Source: DATFVA01 sp963764235 (lineage in GTDB: Bacteria > Bacteroidota > Ignavibacteria > Ignavibacteriales > Ignavibacteriaceae). Taken from it: a stretch of DNA of 64,000 nt. The notes under the pieces were generated by a model that saw only the letters and a program-made list of their open reading frames with translations, had not been told where the DNA came from and searched no databases. Positions 1-8,000 of this stretch are shown here, in pieces. The stretch covers positions 62,001 through 126,000 of the forward strand of contig CAVXRO010000011.1 in assembly GCA_963764235.1 (NCBI GenBank), given 5' to 3'. Each line of letters starts with the position of its first letter. Within the stretch, counting starts at the first letter, position 1. Both the position numbers and the translations under genes were made by a program.

Positions 1-3000
1 ACTAATGACTGCTACGCTATTGCTGAGGATGCAGAAGGATTTATCTGGATTGGTGTATCAAATAACATTATCACAAAATACGATCCGAAAAATGAAACTT
101 TTCACAGCTATCACCTGGAAACTGCCGGTGTCACTAAAATATCTTATTCTTATTCTGCACTATTAGATTCAAAAGGAAATTTATGGTTTGGATCCACATA
201 TCACGGGATACAAAAATTCAACAAATCAAAAAATAAGTTTGAACAGATACACCTCGACGCTAATAATAAAAATGCGCAATGGGGTAATATCTATGGTATA
301 TATGAATTAAAGAATGGAAATATCTTAGCTGCCGATTATGCAAACGGTATAAAAATATACAACGAAAAGCTTAATTTATTTCAGCCGTATTTTCTCAATG
401 CAAATTTTAACCCGAATGAAATTCAGATTATTTATGAAGACGTATCAGGAAATATCTGGCTTGGCGGCAGAAATCAATTAATAAAATATTCGCCTTCTCA
501 TGATACTACTGAAGATTTCAATTTATTCAGCCTGATTAAAAACCCTACTAATTATGATAACATCACGGGAATAATTCAGGATGATGAAGGTTACTTATGG
601 GCAAGCGTTTATTCGCAGGGGCTGTATAGAATTAATCCCAAGACAAAAAACATCGAAAGAATTAATTATAGTAATAATGAAGTAAACACCTATGGGCGGG
701 ATGTTATTAATAATGTTTATAAAGATAAATACGGCGTTATATGGCTTGGTATATGGGGGAAAGGCCTTATCAAATTTGACCCGCTTAGAGAGCCATTTAA
801 TTTTTATAAGTTGTTTACCGGGGATATCGCAAGTTCCGGTGCAAATTTTCCAACAGTATTTGCGGGTTCACCTCAGAGTAACGAAATAACTATTGGAACA
901 TCTGAAAGGGGCTTATTTATTTACGATCCTGAAAATCATAAGTTAAATAATATAAAATTCAATATTAACAATTCTACTGTTACAGAGGGGAATATAAATA
1001 TTCAGGGTCTTGCTGTTGATAAGGAGGGTAATAAATGGTTTGCATATAATAACCTTGGTCTGCACAAAATTGATAAGAATAATTTACTAAGTACTTATCC
1101 ATCACCTAATAAAAACAACACTTCAAGTTATTATATAAACTCCATAAAAATTGGTTTATCGGGTAATATCTGGATGGCCTCAAGACAGGGATTTGAGAAA
1201 TATTATCCCGCCCAAAATAAATATACATTCTTACCTACGATCATGACTAAACCAATGAGTAAGACGCTTTCGCAAAAAATACATGAAATAGCCGGCGCAC
1301 AGGAACCGATAGCTTCCATATTAAAAGTTGGTGAAGCATCAAATCTGGAAAAAACATTCACCCTGAATTCTGATCAAAAAGTTTTGATAATTGGTCTCGG
1401 TGAGGGTCAAATGGATGTCGGCGTTGGTCTTTCAGATGCCGGATCACTCTTAAGCGAAGATGGCAGGACAATCTGGTCGATGAATGATTTATTTAAAACA
1501 TTTAATGACGGGGGAGGATTTAAAAACCGGATTGCGCTTGGATGTTTCAATTTAAAAAAGGGAGACTACAAAATTACATACGCCACAGATGTGGGTCATT
1601 CCTACGGGAACTGGAATGTAATTCCGCCCCCTGATTCTTTATGGTATGGAATTCAGGTATTGAGTTTATATGAATCTGATTATAACAGCATACGTCAAAT
1701 GAATGAAAAAGAGATTAATTCAGACAAATATATGCCATTGGAAATAGGTACAAGTATTGAATTTAGCAAACGGTTCGATAATGTTCTTTGGTTAGGTTCT
1801 ACCCAAAGCGGATTTTTTAAATATGATTTAGCAACAGGAAATTTTAAGCAATATAATTTCGACTCCCTAAATGTTAGTTCTCTAAACAATTATATTAATT
1901 GCATTTTTGAAGATAGAGAAGGAATAGTCTGGATTGCGACAGCAAACAGTTTATTAAGATTTGATCCCGCTACTGAAAAAATTAATAAGTTTGATCAGAA
2001 AGATGGACTCCCATCCAATCAGATAAATTCCATTATTGAAGATCTTGAAGGGAGTCTTTGGATTAATACATCAGCCGGATTATCCAAACTGAATAAAAAT
2101 GATCCTAAGGGAAAGTGGAATTTTGTCAATTTTGATGCACAGGACGGGCTTCAGGGTTTTACCAACAGCAAAGCAAACTGGGTAGGAAAAGATGGCGAGC
2201 TATTTTTAGGAGGAATCGATGGGTTTACCTATTTCTATCCCGGAAAAATAAACGAAATAAAACCGGATATAGTTATAGAAGACATAAAGGTTTCTGATAT
2301 CTCACTTAAATCAGATTCCTCTGCGATTAAGATTAAAAAAAGTGTAATGAGGCTTAATGATCTTGATCTTTCCTATACGCAAAATAATTTATCTTTTGAG
2401 TTTGCGTCGATTCATTATTCAAGACCGGAAAAAAATAAAATCATTTATAAACTTGAAGGTTTTGATAATCATTGGATTTCTACTGACCGAAATTTTGCAT
2501 CATACACTAACCTTGCTCCCGGTAAATATACATTTATGGTTAAAGGTTCTAATGGAGATGGAATCTGGAATGATGAAGGAAAGTCAATACGGATAATTAT
2601 TAATCCGCCATGGTGGAAAACTACCTGGGCTTATTTGCTTTACGGAGTGGTTTTTATTTCACTAATCTTTTTAATTGACAGGATTCAACGGCGGCGTGTA
2701 ATCGAAAAAGAACGTACACTTGCAAAGGAAAAAGAACTTGAGCAGGCTAAAGAAATTGAAAAGGCATATACTGAACTTAAATCTGCCCAGGCTCAGCTTA
2801 TTCACTCTGAAAAGATGGCATCGCTTGGTGAACTTACTGCCGGAATTGCTCACGAAATTAAAAACCCTCTGAATTTTATTAATAATTTTTCTGAGATAAG
2901 TACGGAGCTGCTGGACGAAATGCAAACCGAATTAAACAACAACGGCAATAGCAGTGAAGGTGTGAAGGAGATAGTAGGAAATCTGAAACAAAATCTTGAG

Positions 3001-3579
3001 AAGATAAATCAGCACGGCAAACGTGCAGATTCAATTGTAAAAGGAATGCTCCTTCATTCAAGAGGAACTTCAGGTGAAAAATCTTTAACAGACATAAATG
3101 ATTTACTTGATCAGTATGTGAATCTTGCTTATCACGGAATGAGGGCACAGAACAAAGATTTCAACATTACAATAGAAAAAGATTATGATAATACTCTTGA
3201 AAAATTAAGTGTTGTTCCGCAGGATATTAGCAGGGTGTTTCTGAATTTAGTTAATAATGCATGTTATGCGGCTTATGATAAAAAGAAAAAGAGCGGAAAT
3301 GATTCCCCTCCTGTTCTTAAAGTTTCTACCAGGAACTTAAAAGGTAAGGTTGAAATCCGTATTAAGGATAACGGTATGGGGATTCCCGAAGATGTAAGGG
3401 ATAAATTATTTAATCCGTTCTTTACTACCAAGCCCACCGGCGAAGGTACGGGTCTGGGTTTATCTCTGAGCTATGATATAGTGGTAAAGCAGCATAACGG
3501 AGAAATTAAATTTGAGACTGAAGAAGGTAAATACACAGAATTTATAATAACATTACCAAAACATAGTGAGGCAAAATGA
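1..3579 (+). CDS. Propeller-type sensor histidine kinase (5' end outside the window)
   Basis: The frame is open from base 1, so the gene is cut by the left edge; 1192 residues are visible. The first part consists of two-component-regulator propeller repeats of the form 'D..GNIWLG' or 'EG.LW', followed by a Y_Y_Y domain (about residues 798-865), one membrane helix (about 873-892) and a coiled coil. The kinase core has the H-box 'GIAHEIKNP' (His about 951), N-box 'NLVNNACYAA', 'DNGMGIP' and 'GTGLGLS'. This is the usual layout of a periplasmic sensor with a cytoplasmic kinase. An extra module of about 140 residues (about 414-556) splits the propeller repeats. The stop overlaps the start of the next response regulator, so signalling to that protein is likely. 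The ligand is unknown. Confidence 0.93.
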   Translation, partial: TNDCYAIAEDAEGFIWIGVSNNIITKYDPKNETFHSYHLETAGVTKISYSYSALLDSKGNLWFGSTYHGIQKFNKSKNKFEQIHLDANNKNAQWGNIYGIYELKNGNILAADYANGIKIYNEKLNLFQPYFLNANFNPNEIQIIYEDVSGNIWLGGRNQLIKYSPSHDTTEDFNLFSLIKNPTNYDNITGIIQDDEGYLWASVYSQGLYRINPKTKNIERINYSNNEVNTYGRDVINNVYKDKYGVIWLGIWGKGLIKFDPLREPFNFYKLFTGDIASSGANFPTVFAGSPQSNEITIGTSERGLFIYDPENHKLNNIKFNINNSTVTEGNINIQGLAVDKEGNKWFAYNNLGLHKIDKNNLLSTYPSPNKNNTSSYYINSIKIGLSGNIWMASRQGFEKYYPAQNKYTFLPTIMTKPMSKTLSQKIHEIAGAQEPIASILKVGEASNLEKTFTLNSDQKVLIIGLGEGQMDVGVGLSDAGSLLSEDGRTIWSMNDLFKTFNDGGGFKNRIALGCFNLKKGDYKITYATDVGHSYGNWNVIPPPDSLWYGIQVLSLYESDYNSIRQMNEKEINSDKYMPLEIGTSIEFSKRFDNVLWLGSTQSGFFKYDLATGNFKQYNFDSLNVSSLNNYINCIFEDREGIVWIATANSLLRFDPATEKINKFDQKDGLPSNQINSIIEDLEGSLWINTSAGLSKLNKNDPKGKWNFVNFDAQDGLQGFTNSKANWVGKDGELFLGGIDGFTYFYPGKINEIKPDIVIEDIKVSDISLKSDSSAIKIKKSVMRLNDLDLSYTQNNLSFEFASIHYSRPEKNKIIYKLEGFDNHWISTDRNFASYTNLAPGKYTFMVKGSNGDGIWNDEGKSIRIIINPPWWKTTWAYLLYGVVFISLIFLIDRIQRRRVIEKERTLAKEKELEQAKEIEKAYTELKSAQAQLIHSEKMASLGELTAGIAHEIKNPLNFINNFSEISTELLDEMQTELNNNGNSSEGVKEIVGNLKQNLEKINQHGKRADSIVKGMLLHSRGTSGEKSLTDINDLLDQYVNLAYHGMRAQNKDFNITIEKDYDNTLEKLSVVPQDISRVFLNLVNNACYAAYDKKKKSGNDSPPVLKVSTRNLKGKVEIRIKDNGMGIPEDVRDKLFNPFFTTKPTGEGTGLGLSLSYDIVVKQHNGEIKFETEEGKYTEFIITLPKHSEAK

Positions 3580-3953
3580 GGTTATTAGTGGTTGATGATG
3601 AAAGCGATGTTCAGTTTTTATTTCAGCAGAAATTCAGGAAGGAACTAAAAGCCGGGACAATTCACATAAAATTTGCTTTGAACGGAATTTCCGCTCTTGA
3701 ATTGCTGGAATCAGTTGAAAATAAATATGAATATCTGATTTTAACTGATATAAATATGCCCGAGATGAACGGAATAGAACTGCTCAAAAATATTAAGTCA
3801 AGGTACCCTTCACTTAAAGTGATTATGATAACCGCATACGGAGATGAACAGAACTTTAATATGGCAAAAAAACTTGGAGCAGATGACTACTTTATAAAGC
3901 CTCTTCAGTTCGATCTGCTGAAATCAAGGTTAGGTTATCCCAATGCAATCTAA
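3576..3953 (+). CDS. Single-domain response regulator (receiver only)
   Basis: This 125-residue protein is a bare receiver domain. The acidic pair is at residues 7-8, the phospho-acceptor is Asp58 in 'LTDINMP', and the conserved Lys108 lies in 'FIKP'. There is no output domain, so it probably relays phosphate or acts by protein contact, in the manner of CheY. Its ATG overlaps the TGA of the kinase gene (ATGA), which implies translational coupling. The next receiver protein follows 12 bases downstream and has a similar N-terminus, suggesting duplication. Confidence 0.93.
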   Translation: MRLLVVDDESDVQFLFQQKFRKELKAGTIHIKFALNGISALELLESVENKYEYLILTDINMPEMNGIELLKNIKSRYPSLKVIMITAYGDEQNFNMAKKLGADDYFIKPLQFDLLKSRLGYPNAI

Positions 3954-3965
3954 GGATATAATGAA

Positions 3966-5141
3966 ATGCAATTAGCAAAAATTTTAGTAGTAGATGATGA
4001 GCCTGATCTCCAGTCATTGATCCGTCAGAAATTCAGGAATAAGATTAAGGCTAAGGAGTATGAATTTCAGTTTGCCGAAAATGGTGTTGAAGCTCTGGAA
4101 ATAATATCGAATGACGGAGCAATTGATCTTGTTCTTACGGATATTAATATGCCGGTGATGGATGGACTGACATTCCTCTCGAAATTGAATGATCTGAATA
4201 AGAAGATTCTCAGATCCGTAATTGTTTCTGCTTATGGAGATATGGACAATATCAGAACAGCAATGAACAGAGGCGCGTATGATTTTGTTACCAAGCCGAT
4301 AGATTTAAAAGATCTGGAGATTACAATTGAAAAATCGTTGAAGGAAATCGAGAAGTATAAAATTGCTATGATGGCTCATGATACACTTGTAGCCCTCAGG
4401 CAGGAACTGGATATTGCTACAATAATACAGACATCTATGCTGCCAAAGTCATTTCCAGCTTTCCCTGACAGGAATGAGTTTGATATTTATGCCAGTATGA
4501 TCCCGGCGAAGGAGGTGGGCGGAGACTTTTATGATTTTTTCCTTATTGATAAGTACAGACTGGGGGTTATTATTGGTGATGTATCGGGTAAAGGAATTGC
4601 CGCAGCATTGCTTATGGCGGTATGCAAAACATTGCTCAAGGTAACTGGGGCAAAGGGAATGCCTGCGGATGATGTACTTTCAGAAGTAAATAAGATACTG
4701 GTGAAAGAAAGTCCCTCTAATATGTTCGTAACTGTTTTTTACGGGATCCTTGATACGAGAAATGGATCATTCGAATACTCCAACGCAGGTCATAATCCCC
4801 CCTGCCTGCTGTCAGTTGACGGTAGTATTACAGCAATCAATAAAGCAGGCGGACTAATGCTGGGGGCATTCGAACTTTCAGAGTATGAATCGAATATTAT
4901 AATGCTGGAACCGGGTGAGAGTATTTTCTTTTACACGGATGGCGTAACGGAAGCTTTTAATAAGGAGGAGGAGGAATTTAACGAGCACAGACTTAATGCT
5001 CTTCTTGGTACCCGGAGCAGTTTAAATCATAAAGAAATTGTTGATCAGGTTTTTGCAGGTCTATCTGATTTTACAGCCGGCGCTGAACAATCGGACGACA
5101 TCACCTGTATGGTCTTAAAATATTTCGGTAGATCTGAATAA
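3966..5141 (+). CDS. Response regulator with PP2C/SpoIIE-type serine phosphatase output (RsbU-like)
   Basis: The 391-residue protein has a receiver domain (residues 1-120, phospho-acceptor Asp59 in 'LTDINMP', Lys110), a helical linker, and a PPM/SpoIIE phosphatase domain from about residue 150. Metal-binding motifs visible are 'GGDFYD' (185-190), 'GDVSGKG' (204-210) and a C-terminal 'SDDIT'. Proteins of this family dephosphorylate anti-sigma-factor antagonists, so the kinase/receiver/phosphatase set may control a partner-switching pathway. No anti-sigma factor or STAS protein is visible nearby, so the target is unknown. It is probably the last gene of the operon. Confidence 0.92.
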   Translation: MQLAKILVVDDEPDLQSLIRQKFRNKIKAKEYEFQFAENGVEALEIISNDGAIDLVLTDINMPVMDGLTFLSKLNDLNKKILRSVIVSAYGDMDNIRTAMNRGAYDFVTKPIDLKDLEITIEKSLKEIEKYKIAMMAHDTLVALRQELDIATIIQTSMLPKSFPAFPDRNEFDIYASMIPAKEVGGDFYDFFLIDKYRLGVIIGDVSGKGIAAALLMAVCKTLLKVTGAKGMPADDVLSEVNKILVKESPSNMFVTVFYGILDTRNGSFEYSNAGHNPPCLLSVDGSITAINKAGGLMLGAFELSEYESNIIMLEPGESIFFYTDGVTEAFNKEEEEFNEHRLNALLGTRSSLNHKEIVDQVFAGLSDFTAGAEQSDDITCMVLKYFGRSE

Positions 5142-5225
5142 TTTTATGTCCCTTTTCCAGATTTTTGCGTACTATCAAACTATACCCTTTTCATTACTTA
5201 AATTTCAACAAAATCGGAGGTTCGG

Positions 5226-6356
5226 ATGCACAAATCTACCGTATTTTTTAACATGTTTTTTTCCCTGCTATTAACTTTTACCTTAAACACACCTATTTTC
5301 TCACAATCCCCTGATACACTCTTTTTTGAGCCTTTTAATGATATGGCTAACTGGACCGCTGTTGGTCCTCTTGGTCAGCAGAACTGGTCAATCGAGAATT
5401 CGAATATCGCCGGAGGTTATTCGGCTCCTGAGGTTCGTTTCACCTGGGAATACCTTTTTATTGGTGAATCGTATTTGCTTGCCTCCCCTGTATTCACAGG
5501 TTCAGCGGGACATAATATTGAACTGAAATTTAATTATTATGAGGATTACTGGTCGAATATCGTTTATGTTGGCATTGCAATAACGGGTGACGGCGGAAGT
5601 ACTTATACTTCCATATGGGAGCTCCAGGCAAGCGGAAATTCGGGTCCAGAAGAGGTAACTGTTAATTTTACCGGTATCGATAATATGCAGGTTGCGCTTT
5701 ACTACCTCGGGGACGCCAACGATATAGATTTTTGGTACGTGGATGATTTAATGCTGATGGATATGGATGCTGTTCCTGTTGAACTTACTTCATTTACTGC
5801 TTCTACCCTGAATGGAAATGTTCAGCTTAGCTGGAGGACTGCAACAGAAACCAATAATAAAGGATTTGAGATTCAGAGGTCCGGATTAGCAAATAAGCAA
5901 GCCGGGTGGGAAAATGCGGGCTTTGTGTATGGCAATGGCACAACTTCGAACCCTGTTGAATATCATTATACGGATACGAATGTTAAAATCGGAAAATACG
6001 TTTATCGCCTGAAGCAGATAGATTTTGATGGTTCATTTGAGTATTCAAATGAAATTGAAGCTGAAGTGACCGCTCCTGCTGAGTTTTCCCTTGAACAAAA
6101 TTACCCTAACCCCTTTAATCCCTCAACAAAGATTGCTTTCAGCCTTCCGGTAGATGCCAGGGTAACATTAAACGTATATAATGTACTTGGTCAGAAGGCA
6201 GCAACTTTAATAAGCGGGAATTTGCCTGCTGGTAAAAAGGATATAAAATTTGATGCGACAGGGTTTAACAGCGGTGTGTATTTTTACCGGATAGAGGCTT
6301 CTGCCGCGGATGGAAAGAAATTTTCCTCAGTTAAGAAAATGATTCTTACAAAGTAA
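5226..6356 (+). CDS. Secreted protein with T9SS type A C-terminal sorting domain
   Basis: This 376-residue protein starts with a signal peptide (about residues 1-26). The middle (about 30-175) is a beta-rich region resembling MAM / choice-of-anchor-J modules, with 'WYVDDL' at its end. A second beta region opens with 'PVELTSFTA', a very common lead-in to sorting domains in this branch. The last 85 residues hold 'EQNYPNPFNPSTKI' and 'SGVYFYRI', the T9SS type A sorting signal, so the protein should pass the outer membrane through the SprA translocon and be surface-attached or released. A strong ribosome site (CGGAGG) precedes the ATG. No enzymatic motif was seen. Confidence 0.9.
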   Translation: MHKSTVFFNMFFSLLLTFTLNTPIFSQSPDTLFFEPFNDMANWTAVGPLGQQNWSIENSNIAGGYSAPEVRFTWEYLFIGESYLLASPVFTGSAGHNIELKFNYYEDYWSNIVYVGIAITGDGGSTYTSIWELQASGNSGPEEVTVNFTGIDNMQVALYYLGDANDIDFWYVDDLMLMDMDAVPVELTSFTASTLNGNVQLSWRTATETNNKGFEIQRSGLANKQAGWENAGFVYGNGTTSNPVEYHYTDTNVKIGKYVYRLKQIDFDGSFEYSNEIEAEVTAPAEFSLEQNYPNPFNPSTKIAFSLPVDARVTLNVYNVLGQKAATLISGNLPAGKKDIKFDATGFNSGVYFYRIEASAADGKKFSSVKKMILTK

Positions 6357-6480
6357 CCTGTTAACCTCTTTTTAACGCCCCGCAACAAAATGGAGATGCC
6401 CGGCGATTGCTGGATTACAGGATTGCGCAGAGAGCGAAGAGTACCTTTGGCAGGTAGTTACGAGTAAGAAGGGATATTAA

Positions 6481-6508
6481 ACAGCACCCGATTCTGACCG
6501 GGTGCTGT
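6481..6508 (-). terminator. Hairpin terminator between convergent genes
   Basis: A perfect 10-bp stem (ACAGCACCCG with CGGGTGCTGT, loop of 8) lies between the stop of the T9SS cargo gene and the stop of the minus-strand secreted protein gene. On the minus strand it is followed by TTTAATAT, a modest U-run. It probably terminates the minus-strand operon and may also act on the plus strand. Confidence 0.7.
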
Positions 6509-6515
6509 AATATTA

Positions 6516-6968
6516 CTACCCTTCTTTCCTGTGGGCCGAAACTGAAATCTCATACTTATTCGTAGTGCTATTTAATCCGCAGCGCACAGAGCAGGTTACA
6601 CCGGGTTTATCAGATTGAAATTCACCGGTCGAAAGCGTATCGACAGTAAACCCTTTGCTTATCATATTTGCAATATATCCGTTCAAGGCTGCCTGACAGC
6701 TTTTTTCTGTATCATATGACTGAGTTCCTTCTGCCTGGTAAATCCCTTTCTCATCCGCAACAAACGATTTGCTGGAAACCGATGATTTATAAAATATCAT
6801 CACCATTGATTTGTTTGAGTCGTCTGTATAAACGGGTTTCCCGAGGGATCTAATAAGATCTGTCCTGCTTTTACTGATATAATTCTGTACATCGAGCTGC
6901 GGGAAAATTTCAGACGGGAATAGGAGCACCCCAAGAATTATCTGAAGAAACAGAAGATACCTTTTCAT
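6516..6968 (-). CDS. Small secreted protein of unknown function
   Basis: The protein has 150 residues when started at the ATG at 6968, which has GGGGAGGAAACC just upstream; a longer in-frame start at 6995 is less likely. It has a signal peptide (about 1-24) ending near 'FPQLD', then a soluble domain with a single cysteine pair ('VTCSVRC'). No family was recognised. It is the third gene of a minus-strand set after two tiny membrane-protein genes, 27 bases from the previous stop. Confidence 0.72.
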   Translation of the reverse strand: MKRYLLFLQIILGVLLFPSEIFPQLDVQNYISKSRTDLIRSLGKPVYTDDSNKSMVMIFYKSSVSSKSFVADEKGIYQAEGTQSYDTEKSCQAALNGYIANMISKGFTVDTLSTGEFQSDKPGVTCSVRCGLNSTTNKYEISVSAHRKEG

Positions 6969-6995
6969 TTTGGTTTCCTCCCCAAACAATTTCAA

Positions 6996-7109
6996 TTACG
7001 TCAGTAAATATATAATGTATCCGATTAAAATAGGAATCAGGAGCATTATTATTCCTTCAATAATCGACTTTAATCCTGACTTCGGGTTTTCATTTGCTGC
7101 TTTTGCCAT
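6996..7109 (-). CDS. 37-residue single-span membrane protein
   Basis: The protein reads MAKAANENPKSG, then a hydrophobic helix of about 20 residues ('IMLLIPILIGYIIYLL'), then stop. The ATG at 7109 has CGCGGAGGATAAT upstream, a good ribosome site placed inside the end of the preceding 51-residue gene, which it overlaps by 20 bases. The N-terminus is polar and lysine-containing, suggesting an N-in orientation. No family was recognised; the size and shape recall small subunits of membrane complexes. Support comes from the ribosome site, coupling and clean hydrophobic pattern rather than homology. Confidence 0.6.
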   Translation of the reverse strand: MAKAANENPKSGLKSIIEGIIMLLIPILIGYIIYLLT

Positions 7110-7245
7110 AAATATTATCCTCCGCGGAATTATTTATTTTCTTTTCTTTTCGTTCTGATGCGAACACCCTTATAAAGCAGAAAACGGTGAGGTAAATTAT
7201 TATTCCCCAGGCACCAATTAAAAAGATCCATCCGCTAAGTTCCAT
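7090..7245 (-). CDS. 51-residue single-span membrane protein
   Basis: The ATG at 7245 is preceded by AAAGGA. The protein starts MELSGWIFLIGAWG, has one hydrophobic helix over residues 5-28, and then a basic/polar tail (RVFASERKEKK). The short N-terminus, Trp-Gly inside the helix and charged C-tail resemble small accessory subunits of secondary transporters (MetS-like), but that is only a resemblance. It is the first gene of a coupled trio (51 aa, 37 aa, 150-aa secreted protein). No transporter partner is adjacent. Confidence 0.58.
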   Translation of the reverse strand: MELSGWIFLIGAWGIIIYLTVFCFIRVFASERKEKKINNSAEDNIYGKSSK

Positions 7246-7467
7246 TTGTTTTTCCTTTATCTTTTATTTCAGAAATATGACCTTAGAGATTTACGGCCTG
7301 TGTTTATTTATGTCTTCCCGGCTCTGCATTCAGCACTTCCTTTACGGCATTAACGGCTTCATTAAGCTTTCCATTAAGCACAGACATATAAAGCACGTAT
7401 TATATCTGCCGAAGCGGTGCTGTCCGCATCAGACTTTTAATTAATCTTAAATCTTTAATTTTAGATT

Positions 7468-7842
7468 TTAAATAGAGTTCGGAGGAGGCCGGGGGTGATC
7501 GGCTGCAATACAGATTTCAAAAATTGCAGGAATATCTTCGGGGATAATGGAATGATAGTTTCCTGATGGTCGAACGAAGTTTATTCCTGTAGTTCCAAAG
7601 GAATTAGGGGAATGAAAGAACCTCGAATCATTTTCTCCGGAATTCCTTAGCTTTCTGCTCTCTTCAATTCCATTGAGGAATGTTGTAGTTAATTGGGAAG
7701 TAAGAAGATACGATTCATCCTGTAATGAGCGATCGTAACTGACCTGCTGCATCACAAGGAAGGACGTAAGTGACCAGACTGCAAAGTAACCCACAAGGAA
7801 TAACCTTGCTGTCAGGAATAATATTTTCAGGTTCTGTTTCAA
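7468..7842 (-). CDS. Small membrane-anchored protein of unknown function
   Basis: The protein has 124 residues and a TTG start at 7842; no clear ribosome site was seen, so the start is uncertain. There is one N-terminal hydrophobic helix (about 7-30), a polar domain and a C-terminus ending 'HPRPPPNSI'. The size, N-terminal helix and proline-rich tail recall the 179-residue protein upstream of the neighbouring TonB receptor, but the middle is not alignable by eye. A strong terminator separates it from the receptor gene, so it needs its own promoter. Function unknown. Confidence 0.55.
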   Translation of the reverse strand: MKQNLKILFLTARLFLVGYFAVWSLTSFLVMQQVSYDRSLQDESYLLTSQLTTTFLNGIEESRKLRNSGENDSRFFHSPNSFGTTGINFVRPSGNYHSIIPEDIPAIFEICIAADHPRPPPNSI

Positions 7843-7939
7843 GTATGATTATAGTATCCGATAAAACATATCTAAGATTTTGGTGAGAATCAATGGGTTT
7901 GGCCCTGCCTGAAGCAGGTGAGAAAACCGGTGTTAATCT

Positions 7940-7970
7940 AAAAAAATGCCGCCAGCCTGAGCTGACGGCA
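7940..7970 (-). terminator. Rho-independent terminator of the TonB receptor gene
   Basis: TGCCGCCAGC and GCTGACGGCA form a 10-bp stem with one mismatch around a CTGA loop. On the minus strand it is followed directly by seven T. It lies 30 bases beyond the stop of the TonB-receptor gene and is well formed. Confidence 0.85.
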
Positions 7971-8000
7971 AATAATGTTTTACAAATTCAAATAAATGTA

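Noticed and set aside
6970..7158. Plus-strand hydrophobic frame of 62 residues.
   Set aside because: It is the antisense shadow of the two small minus-strand membrane-protein genes, which have ribosome sites while this one has none.
7246..7467. Minus-strand frames 'MSVLNGKLNEAVNAVKEVLNAEPGRHK' (read in two pieces) and 'KSDADSTASADIIRAL' that could be joined by one base change into a short helical protein.
   Set aside because: The upstream part has no start codon and begins right after a stop, and the total would be about 45 residues. A gene remnant is possible but not supported enough to list.
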